NCBI RefSeq assembly: GCF_022267515.1 | Contig: NZ_JAKFGB010000012.1 | Span: 186,001 to 250,000 of the forward strand | Origin: Rubinisphaera margarita | Lineage (GTDB): Bacteria; Planctomycetota; Planctomycetia; Planctomycetales; Planctomycetaceae | Reading direction: 5' to 3' | Length of the DNA stretch: 64,000 nucleotides | Shown here: one piece after another, positions 17,367 through 24,723 of the stretch | Layout of the letters: each line of letters starts with the position of its first letter | Numbering within the stretch: position 1 is the stretch's first letter | Notes under the pieces: model-generated | Seen by the model: only the letters and a program-made list of their open reading frames with translations | What the model was told of the DNA's origin: nothing | Database searches by the model: none | Translations under genes and position numbers: made by a program

Positions 17367-17858
17367 ATGAATGACGACAATCCCGAACGTTCGATCCAGG
17401 TGGTCTGTCACAGCGAGGCGGAAACCGCTCGCCTCGCCGCGCAGATTGCACTGAAAGCCGAACCCGGGCTCATCATCCGCCTCGACGGAGAACTCGGAGC
17501 GGGGAAAACCTGCTTCGTACGGAACTTCGCGGAAGCTCTCGGCGTCGACAGTCAGGGGGTCAACAGCCCGACATACGTGATCGTTCAGCACTATCTCGGC
17601 GACTATCTGCTGCACCATTTCGATCTCTATCGCGTGGTCGATGAAGACGAGCTCTATGAGATGGGAGCGGATGAGTTGCTCGAAGGGAAGGGGATCAGTC
17701 TCGTCGAGTGGGCGAGTCGATTTGCAGAGTTTCTCCCCAGAGACGGGCTTTCGATTTCGATTGATGTCACCGGCCCGACGGAACGAGTCTATAATCTTTC
17801 CGCTGAGGGCGCGGTCGCCCGGTCGATCGTCGCCGAGATCGCCGAACTCCATTCCTGA
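17367..17858 (+). CDS. tsaE: tRNA threonylcarbamoyladenosine ATPase TsaE
   Basis: ATPase partner of TsaB/TsaD in making the t6A base at position 37 of ANN-reading tRNAs. Walker A is GELGAGKT (41-48), followed by the family motif SPTYVIVQHY and the HHFDLYR and VEWA segments. Length is 163 residues, as expected. Start is the ATG before NDDNPERS, preceded by GAGG. It is alone here; tsaB, tsaC and tsaD are elsewhere. Confidence 0.92.
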   Translation: MNDDNPERSIQVVCHSEAETARLAAQIALKAEPGLIIRLDGELGAGKTCFVRNFAEALGVDSQGVNSPTYVIVQHYLGDYLLHHFDLYRVVDEDELYEMGADELLEGKGISLVEWASRFAEFLPRDGLSISIDVTGPTERVYNLSAEGAVARSIVAEIAELHS

Positions 17859-18439
17859 ATGATCCGATCGCCCTTGAGGTCTCGATTTTCTGTTCTGCGG
17901 AACTGGGGATCTGTACCGTCCACGGCAGTGTGAATCGGTGGTAAGACCACTGGTTGCAGTAAGTTTGGACTTGACAGACTGGAGAACCTGAGGTGAAATA
18001 TCTAATTGGTCAATGTCTGCTGATGCATCGCAGATCTAACGGTTCGGAGGGGTCCGAATCGTGGAAGATGGATCAGCTTGACGCGACCAAACATTCCTAA
18101 CCGGTGGAACGGACCAATCGTCGGTTAAGAATTCAAACCTTGGCTGGGAGTTCACGGAAGCCCTCTCACTTTCCCCCCCGACTCGGATGTCTTCCAGGAC
18201 GTTCGAGCCACCCTGAATCAGTTGGTCGCTGTTGGTTTGGCTGCGCAGCATGCAACGCCTTTCTTTCCAGTGATTAACGCTCCATCTGCAGTCCTCTGAC
18301 CTGATTGGGACCATACAGACAGGTCTGTGCGATTGCGACCGTTACGGCTGCTGGCTGAGTCGGTAGCCTTCAACACGAAACAGGCGGAACTCCGATCCGT
18401 CAGGAAACACACAGACGTTTCGCAGAGGTATGCAGACGC
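17859..18439. other. 580-base intergenic region, possible decayed sequence
   Basis: No supportable gene on either strand. A sigma70-like pattern lies in the first third (listed separately), more than 400 bases from the next gene, which would imply a long leader or a small transcript. No clear inverted repeats or transposase remnants were seen. Confidence 0.4.
17971..17999 (+). promoter_or_regulatory. Candidate sigma70 promoter
   Basis: Consensus TTGACA, 17-base spacer, then TGAAAT. The -35 is perfect and the spacing ideal, the -10 is weak. It faces the ketosynthase-like gene. Confidence 0.35.
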
Positions 18440-19753
18440 ATGCCGCTAGGGTCAGGCTGGACAATGAATTCGCAACACGTGTGCCCCGTAGTCATTACGG
18501 GCATCGGCGTCGTTTCACCGATTGGGATCGGGAAAGAGGCCTTCTGGCGGAGTCTGAAAGACGCCCGCTCGGGAATTGGCTTTCTGAAGTCCGTCCCTTC
18601 CTCGCGTCTCCCCTCCAAAGTGGGAGCCGAGATCCACGATTTCGATCCGGTTCAGCACATCTACAACCGAAAATTCCTCAAGGTGATGAGCCGCGACGTC
18701 CAGCTGGGTGTCGCCGCCGCGAGCATGAGTTTTCGTGATGCCGGGCTGTCCCGCGGACAGGTCGATCCCGACCGACTCGGCGTGGTCTTCGGTTCGGGCC
18801 ACATTTCCTCGACGCCTGAGGAACTCGTGGCAGCCGCCCGTGTCGATGGCGGAGGAAGTCAGAAAGATCAGTTCGATCGTTGGGGTTCGGAGCGAATGGG
18901 GAAGATTCCGCCGCTCTGGCTGCTGCGTCAGCTCCCCAACATGCCGGCCTGTCACGTCGCCATCGAACACGACGCCCGCGGGCACAACAATACCATTACG
19001 AGCCGCGAATCCTCGGCTCTGCTCGCTTTCGCCGAAGCGATGGGCACGATTCAGCGTGGAGCAGCCGACTGCATGATCGTGGGCGCCAGCAGCTCGGCGA
19101 CCGATCCGTTCGATGTGGCGCGCTTCAATTCCTTCGAGAGCCTGACCCGTCGCGAAGACGATCCGGAACGGGCCTGTCGTCCGTTCGACCGCGATCGTGA
19201 CGGCAGCGTGGTCGGAGAAGGTTCGGCCGTGTTCGTTCTCGAAAGCTACGAGCACGCCGTCCGCCGCGGGGCCAATATCTACGCTGAAATCATGGCTGTC
19301 GGCTCCGGCTGCGACGGCCGCAGTTCCGATCCGAAGAATCATGGAGCAGGGCTGGTCGCTTCGATCCGTTCGGTGATGCGACGGACCGGGATCGATACCG
19401 CTGAGGTTGGTCACATCAACGCTCACGGCAAGAGCACGCAGCGGGACGATCTCGTTGAAGCCCGGTCCTACCATCGGGCTCTGGGCGACAATGTGTCCCG
19501 CGTTCCAGTCATGGCGTTGGGAAGCTATTTCGGCCAGTTCGATGCCGGGACAGGGGCTGTTGAGCTCGCTGGTTCAATCCTGGCCCTGCACCATCGCGAA
19601 CTGCCAGTCACTCTGAACTACGAAACGCCGGACCCGGGCTGTCGGCTGAATGTGATTCGTGACCAGACGATTCCGCTGCACAACTCGATCGCCATGAGTG
19701 TAAATCGCACGTCAATGGGCCAAAGCACGGCCTGTCTGCTTCGCGCCGTTTAG
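18440..19753 (+). CDS. Ketosynthase-fold protein lacking the catalytic Cys
   Basis: FabF-like beta-ketoacyl synthase fold of 437 residues, with GIGVVSPIG at the N-terminus, CRPFDRDRDGSVVGEGSA in the middle and INAHGKSTQRDD later. Of the Cys-His-His triad only the first His (329 in NAHG) remains. The nucleophile region, normally T-A-C-x-S/T-G, reads ITSRESSALL, where Glu190 falls at the Cys position by anchored alignment. The second His (normally K-S-x-x-G-H) is Gln366 in GSYFGQ. It should not condense acyl chains normally; a chain-length-factor-like, decarboxylating or structural role is possible. The ATG 24 bases downstream is an alternative start. It lies 98 bases before asnB. Confidence 0.8.
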   Translation: MPLGSGWTMNSQHVCPVVITGIGVVSPIGIGKEAFWRSLKDARSGIGFLKSVPSSRLPSKVGAEIHDFDPVQHIYNRKFLKVMSRDVQLGVAAASMSFRDAGLSRGQVDPDRLGVVFGSGHISSTPEELVAAARVDGGGSQKDQFDRWGSERMGKIPPLWLLRQLPNMPACHVAIEHDARGHNNTITSRESSALLAFAEAMGTIQRGAADCMIVGASSSATDPFDVARFNSFESLTRREDDPERACRPFDRDRDGSVVGEGSAVFVLESYEHAVRRGANIYAEIMAVGSGCDGRSSDPKNHGAGLVASIRSVMRRTGIDTAEVGHINAHGKSTQRDDLVEARSYHRALGDNVSRVPVMALGSYFGQFDAGTGAVELAGSILALHHRELPVTLNYETPDPGCRLNVIRDQTIPLHNSIAMSVNRTSMGQSTACLLRAV

Positions 19754-19851
19754 TCGATTCGTTACCCTGTCGCCTTGCAGGCTGCTTCTCGCGGGGCGCT
19801 CACTCGTTGCAGGGTCTCCGCGACTACGTCTTCGCGGAAGGATTCAAGTAA

Positions 19852-21789
19852 GTGTGTGGTATTGTCGGAGCGATTGCGCTCGACGGTCATCCAGAGTTCC
19901 CTCCTCAAGCTCTCTCCCAGATGTGTCAGGCCATCCGGCATCGTGGCCCGGATGACGAGCATCATTACCAGGAGGCGGGCGTTGCTCTGGGAGCCCGACG
20001 GCTCGCAATTATCGATGTGGCCCATGGGCGTCAGCCGATTGGTAACGAAGATGGCCAGATTCAGGTCGCCTTCAACGGGGAACTGTACGATTACCCTCGG
20101 CTTCGCGAGGAATTGCAGGCCCGTGGTCATCGCTTTCAGACCCATTGCGACACCGAAGTGTGGGCGCATCTCTACGAGGAACATGGCGACGACGTCTTTC
20201 TGAAGGCGCGCGGTCAGTTCGCGACCAGCATCTGGGACCGCAACAAGAGACGACTGCTGCTCGGACGAGATCGAGCTGGTATTTCCCCGCTGTATTACAC
20301 AATCGTCGGGAAGTGGTTGCTCTGGTCTTCGGAAGTTCGCGGACTGCTCGCCAGCGGAATGGTTGAAGCCAAACCTGATCGCAAGGGGCTCGACTACTTC
20401 TTCAACTTTTTCTGCATGCCCAATCAGCGAACCTGTTTCGAGGGCATTCACATGCTCCCGCCGGGACACCAGCTGACCGTGCAGGACGGTCGTGTGAATG
20501 TCCGTTGCTATTGGGACCTCGATTTCCCGGATGCCGGTGAGGAACGCCGATTTGTTAATTCTGATGTCGCGGTTCAGGAATTCGAACAGCTGCTGACCAG
20601 GTCGGTTGAGCGGCGGCTCTTCAGTGAAGTTCCGGTCTGCTGCTACATCAGTGGAGGCCTCGATTCCACGAGTGTTCTCGGACTGGTTTCACGAACACGC
20701 GAGAAGCCGATTCAGGCGTTCTCGCTTTCGCTGCAGGATTCCGGTCCAGTCGACGAGCGTCTTCAGGCTGAAGAGTCGGCCAGGGTGCTTAATTGTCCGA
20801 TCGATGTCCTTTCCATCTCTCAACATGAGATCGCCCAGGCGTTTCCCGAGCAGATTGTGGCGACCGAAGGGCCGGTGTTTGATACCTCGACAGCCTGTCT
20901 GATGCTGCTTGCCAAACGGGTGCACGAACGCGGGTTCAAAGTTGCATTGACGGGGGAAGGAGCTGACGAATTGCTCGCCGGCTATATCTGGTTTCGACTG
21001 GCTCAAAAGTACCGCATGCCCGGCGATCCGGTTGCCCGGCTGTTTCGCCGCATCCTGCCGCGGGTCGTTGGGGGTGGTCGACGACATCAGGCTCCGCTGA
21101 AAGCCTTCTACGGAACACGGATTGCCCAGCAGACCTCCTACGAACTGATCGGCCAGGCCCGAGAAGTCCTGTATTCCGAGCAGATGTGGCGGGATGTCGA
21201 GGATTACTCGCCGTACGAAGACGTCCCCGGTGCGTGCGAGGACCGGATTCAACGCTGGTCGACCTTGAATCAATCGCTCTACGCGGGGTTCAAGATCATG
21301 CTGCCCGGTCTGCTGCTCGCCGGAAAGAGCGACCGGATCACGATGAACAGTTCTATCGAGGGACGCTATCCGTTCCTCGACGAAGACGTTGTCGATTTCT
21401 GTGCGCAGCTGCCAATCGATATGAAGCTTCGCGGTAAGGAGAACAAGTGGCTGTTGCGGCAGGTCGCCGCCCGTACGCTGCCGGCACAGATTGCCGGGCG
21501 GCCCAAGACGATGTTCCGTGCTCATCTCACGAATAACTTCCTGCGGCCCGGAGCACCTTCCTGGGTTCAACAGTTGTTGAGTCCTGAAGCTCTTCAGAAA
21601 GCCGGGTATTTCGATCCTGCGGGAGTTGCTCGAGCGTTGCAGGTCCTGAAGAAGCAAAAGTCCCGATCGCTGGGGCGGTATGCTCTGGATATGGGAATGA
21701 TCGGTGTCATTTCCACGCAGCTCTGGCACCATCTGTATATTGATCCGACTATGGCCGACCTTCCGGACTGGAAGGGCATCGGAAACTGA
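19852..21789 (+). CDS. asnB: Asparagine synthase (glutamine-hydrolysing), AsnB family
   Basis: Two-domain amidotransferase of 645 residues. Start codon GTG places the nucleophile Cys2 (MCGIVGAI) directly after the initiator Met, as required once Met is removed. The glutaminase domain shows RGPDDEHHY and FNGELYDYP; the synthase domain has the PP-loop SGGLDSTSVLG from residue 267 and GEGADELLAGY. It could make asparagine or amidate a cell-envelope or small-molecule substrate, because many AsnB paralogues sit in exopolysaccharide clusters. The neighbouring ketosynthase-like gene makes a special role possible but unproven. Confidence 0.88.
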   Translation: MCGIVGAIALDGHPEFPPQALSQMCQAIRHRGPDDEHHYQEAGVALGARRLAIIDVAHGRQPIGNEDGQIQVAFNGELYDYPRLREELQARGHRFQTHCDTEVWAHLYEEHGDDVFLKARGQFATSIWDRNKRRLLLGRDRAGISPLYYTIVGKWLLWSSEVRGLLASGMVEAKPDRKGLDYFFNFFCMPNQRTCFEGIHMLPPGHQLTVQDGRVNVRCYWDLDFPDAGEERRFVNSDVAVQEFEQLLTRSVERRLFSEVPVCCYISGGLDSTSVLGLVSRTREKPIQAFSLSLQDSGPVDERLQAEESARVLNCPIDVLSISQHEIAQAFPEQIVATEGPVFDTSTACLMLLAKRVHERGFKVALTGEGADELLAGYIWFRLAQKYRMPGDPVARLFRRILPRVVGGGRRHQAPLKAFYGTRIAQQTSYELIGQAREVLYSEQMWRDVEDYSPYEDVPGACEDRIQRWSTLNQSLYAGFKIMLPGLLLAGKSDRITMNSSIEGRYPFLDEDVVDFCAQLPIDMKLRGKENKWLLRQVAARTLPAQIAGRPKTMFRAHLTNNFLRPGAPSWVQQLLSPEALQKAGYFDPAGVARALQVLKKQKSRSLGRYALDMGMIGVISTQLWHHLYIDPTMADLPDWKGIGN

Positions 21790-21825
21790 CTTTGATTTTC
21801 ACCTTCGGCACGATGAGGGACAACG

Positions 21826-22803
21826 ATGGAATTTCTGACACTGCAGAATGGCGATAAGCTCCCGAAGGTTGGTTACGGATTCTGGAAAGTCGATCCGGAT
21901 CGAACGGCCGGCCTTGTTCAGGAGGCGGTGCAACGAGGCTACCGGCATCTCGACTGTGCCTGCGACTACGGCAACGAAGAGCAGGTCGGGCAGGGTATTC
22001 AGTCGACTCTCAAGGCCGGTGACTGCAGCCGCGACGACCTGTGGGTCACCTCCAAGCTCTGGAACACGTATCATGCTCCCGAGCATGTCGAAGCCGCCTG
22101 CCGGAAGTCGCTGAGCGATCTGCAGCTCGATTACCTCGACCTGTATCTGATTCACTTTCCGATCTCGCAGAAGTTCGTGCCCTTCGACGAACGCTATCCG
22201 CCGGGCTGGTTTTCTGATCCAGACGCCGCAAATCCGCAGATGGAAATGAACCCGGTACCGATCGCGGAAACCTGGAAGGCGATGGAGAAGCTGGTCGATG
22301 ATGGACTGGTCAAGCACATCGGCATCTCGAACTTCGGAACATCGTTGATTCGCGATCTGCTCAGTGCCGCCCGCATTCGTCCGTCTGTGCTCCAGGTCGA
22401 ACTGCATCCCTATCTCACCCAGGAGAAACTCGTCAAATACTGCGAGAAGGAACAGATCGCCGTCACCGGCTTCTCTCCGCTCGGGGCTTTGTCGTATCTC
22501 TCGCTCGATATGGCCGATCGGGAGGAATCCGTCCTCGAACAGTCGGTCGTCAAAGCGGCTGCTGAGCGGACGGGCAAGAGCCCCGCACAGGTCGTGCTTC
22601 GTTGGGGCGTGCAGCGAGGGACAGCCGTCATCCCGAAAACGGAAAAGCCGGAACGTCTGACTGAGAATCTTAGTCTGTTCGACTTCGAGTTGACCAACGA
22701 CGAGATGCAGGCAATTTCGGGGCTCAATCGCAACCGACGCTTCAACGATCCGGGAGATTTTTGCGAAGCGGCCTTCAACACGTTCTGCCCAATCTACGAA
22801 TAG
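21826..22803 (+). CDS. Aldo/keto reductase
   Basis: NADPH-dependent reductase of 325 residues with the full AKR tetrad: Asp43, Tyr48 (HLDCACDYGNE), Lys77 (TSKLWN) and His110 (YLIHFP). The HIGISNF motif and the C-terminal IPKTEKPERL nucleotide-binding segment are present. Substrate is not readable. It starts 36 bases after asnB, and sixA starts 24 bases after it, so the three are probably co-transcribed. Confidence 0.92.
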   Translation: MEFLTLQNGDKLPKVGYGFWKVDPDRTAGLVQEAVQRGYRHLDCACDYGNEEQVGQGIQSTLKAGDCSRDDLWVTSKLWNTYHAPEHVEAACRKSLSDLQLDYLDLYLIHFPISQKFVPFDERYPPGWFSDPDAANPQMEMNPVPIAETWKAMEKLVDDGLVKHIGISNFGTSLIRDLLSAARIRPSVLQVELHPYLTQEKLVKYCEKEQIAVTGFSPLGALSYLSLDMADREESVLEQSVVKAAAERTGKSPAQVVLRWGVQRGTAVIPKTEKPERLTENLSLFDFELTNDEMQAISGLNRNRRFNDPGDFCEAAFNTFCPIYE

Positions 22804-22827
22804 TCATCCTCGCGGAAAGGCGTCACC

Positions 22828-23337
22828 GTGGCACTCCGTCTGATCCTGATGCGGCACGCCAAGTCGAGCTGGGATGATGGCAATCTGCAGGACTTCGATC
22901 GTCCGTTGAACAAGCGCGGAAGACGGGATGCCCCTCGAATGGGCCGCTGGGTCACCGCCCGGGAGATCGAAGTCGATCGGTGTCTCTGTTCCACGGCGAC
23001 GCGAACACGCGAGACGTTCGATCTCTGGCAGCAAGGGAGTCACCAGACTCCGACTGTTGAGTACATCGAGGATCTGTATCACGCACCGCCCGGTCTCATC
23101 CTCGATTGCGTGAAAGACGTTGCCGGCGCCGGTCGTACCGTAATGGTCATCGCCCATAACCCGGGAATGGAGTCGCTTACCGCCCAGTTCTCCGGACAGG
23201 ACCGACGTTTTCCCACAGCAGCGACGGCGATCTTCGAGTTTCCTCAGCTGGAACGCTGGCGGGAACTGACCCGGCATTCGGACGTGAAGCAACTCGCGTT
23301 CCAGGTCCCGAAAGAACTTCCGTCCGAAGTGGAATGA
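22828..23337 (+). CDS. sixA: Histidine phosphatase, SixA family
   Basis: Small phosphohistidine phosphatase of 169 residues. The catalytic RHG-type motif is RHAKSSW near the N-terminus, and the second catalytic His is in VIAHNPGME. SixA of E. coli dephosphorylates His-phosphorylated signalling proteins. GTG start. It converges on hemD with a 24-base gap. Confidence 0.88.
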   Translation: MALRLILMRHAKSSWDDGNLQDFDRPLNKRGRRDAPRMGRWVTAREIEVDRCLCSTATRTRETFDLWQQGSHQTPTVEYIEDLYHAPPGLILDCVKDVAGAGRTVMVIAHNPGMESLTAQFSGQDRRFPTAATAIFEFPQLERWRELTRHSDVKQLAFQVPKELPSEVE

Positions 23338-23361
23338 TCGGCGGTCGCTAAGTCACCGGAC

Positions 23362-24171
23362 TCAGGAGGCGGAGGACTGCTGAGCAAAGGCGATGGCTTC
23401 GCGAACCAGATGAGCCATCTTGGGATGACTCGGCTCCATGGCGATGGAAATGCCGTGTTCGCGCAGCCGGTCGCTACAGGTCGGTCCAATGGAGGCGACC
23501 GAGCTTCGTTTCAAGCTGGCCCGCCAATCGTCCTTTTTCCCGAGTCGATCCGCAGCTTCGAGGACGTTGTCGACCTGCTGGGCGCTGGTGAACATCACGA
23601 CGTCAAACGGCTGGTCGCACGCCGCCTGAATGGCTGCATACAGCGGTTCAACGTCTTCCGGAAAATCCCAGGCGTAGACCGTGACGGGATAAACCTCGGC
23701 TCCACGCTGCTTCAGTTGCTCGTAAAATTCCTGGTTCGGCTTGCCGTACTCCTGAACGCCGATTGTCTTCCCGCTTACGTCAACCGGAGTGCCATCAATT
23801 AGTTCCAGCAATTCCCGCCAGGTATTCGGCTCGGGAGCGCGGAAATCGATATGGACCTTCGCGTCCTTGAGCACAGGAACGGGCTTCGGTCCGCGGACGA
23901 TGATCGTCCGTTGATCGAGTTCACTTTGAAATGAGTCCCAGTAACCAGTTGTTCTGATTGCATCGAACAGCGTGCGAGCCCCGACACCGGTCATGAACAC
24001 GACGATCTCAATCTCGCCCTGCTCAATCCGGCGGGCGAATTCGAAAGCGTCTGTGTGAGCCTCCAACGGCACTTCCCGCATGGACGGAACAACGGTGGGA
24101 TCGCCGCCGAACTTGCGGATCAGCGTGGCCATCTCATCACGACGGCGGCTCTCAAAACTGCAGACACGCAT
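23362..24171 (-). CDS. hemD: Uroporphyrinogen-III synthase
   Basis: Cyclises hydroxymethylbilane to uroporphyrinogen III for haem and corrinoid synthesis. The 269-residue product shows the family pattern: RVCSFESRRRDEMATLI at the start, VVFMTGVGART, GKTIGVQEYG, MFTSAQQVDNVLEAA, and the late SIGPTCSDRLREHGI. The start is the ATG before RVCSFE; a longer frame adds 26 residues without support. It is isolated from other haem genes in this window. Confidence 0.85.
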   Translation of the reverse strand: MRVCSFESRRRDEMATLIRKFGGDPTVVPSMREVPLEAHTDAFEFARRIEQGEIEIVVFMTGVGARTLFDAIRTTGYWDSFQSELDQRTIIVRGPKPVPVLKDAKVHIDFRAPEPNTWRELLELIDGTPVDVSGKTIGVQEYGKPNQEFYEQLKQRGAEVYPVTVYAWDFPEDVEPLYAAIQAACDQPFDVVMFTSAQQVDNVLEAADRLGKKDDWRASLKRSSVASIGPTCSDRLREHGISIAMEPSHPKMAHLVREAIAFAQQSSAS

Positions 24172-24257
24172 GGCAGGCTGGTCATCAGGTGTGGAGAGAA
24201 AAGAAACGGGACACCTGAGATGATAGTTGGAGCAGGGATCGAATCCCACGGCAGCGC

Positions 24258-24640
24258 ATAAAAAAAGGGTCGAAGGTATGGGCGCTCGCCCGAGATTACC
24301 CTACGCAGGACACCTCGGCCATACCTCCGACCACTTTCCAGAGTCTTCTATGTGGCCTCCACAGCGGTCCCGAATGCTCGGGGAGGCTGTGTGAGAGTTG
24401 TGCATCTCAACTGAATAGGACGAAGAGCAAAGGGTGTGCCGGACTAAAGAATCGAGACATTCAGCGATGTGGCTACGGCGTCTCGGCCCTTAATAACAGG
24501 AGTTTCTCGTCCGGGAGCGATTTTGAAAATTGTTCGGAGGCTTCGTTGAAGTGAGTACTTCAGCCTCAGAACTGCCAAGGATGTAGGCACCTGCTGCGCA
24601 TAAAAGAGAAGGGGGAGGCGGGGGAAGGCAAAAGATCGGA
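24258..24640 (-). ncRNA. Possible minus-strand structured RNA (unidentified)
   Basis: A minus-strand transcript is suggested by a terminator with a T-run at one end and several hairpins upstream, with no protein gene on that strand. I could not match it to RNase P, tmRNA, 6S or SRP RNA by their conserved words. The 5' end is arbitrary. Confidence 0.3.
24260..24332 (-). terminator. Long hairpin with T7 run, minus strand
   Basis: A 14-bp outer stem (24268-24281 with 24319-24332) and a 7-bp inner stem (24290-24296 with 24312-24318) are followed, on the minus strand, by seven T. Both irregular pairs are G-U wobbles on the minus strand but A-C mismatches on the plus strand, so the functional RNA is the minus one. 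Confidence 0.65.
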
Positions 24641-24723
24641 GTGGGTTGACAGATCATTGCGAACGGGTCAAATCATGGAGTTTGACTTTGACTCTGCAGA
24701 CCTTCACTCCGCTTGAGACTGTT

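Larger units (their letters stand above)
24172..24723. other. 550-base structured intergenic region
   Basis: No supportable protein gene. The part nearest hemD holds a strong minus-strand terminator-like hairpin. Several small inverted repeats follow, for example TGAAGT/ACTTCA near 24547-24562. A purine-rich tract lies near 24601-24640. See the ncRNA entry. Confidence 0.5.

Noticed and set aside
24268..24332. tRNA-like words (GGTCGAAGG...GCGCTCGCC on one strand, GGAGGTATGGCCGAG on the other)
   Set aside because: The words fall on opposite strands of one hairpin, and no cloverleaf, T-loop or CCA end can be built.
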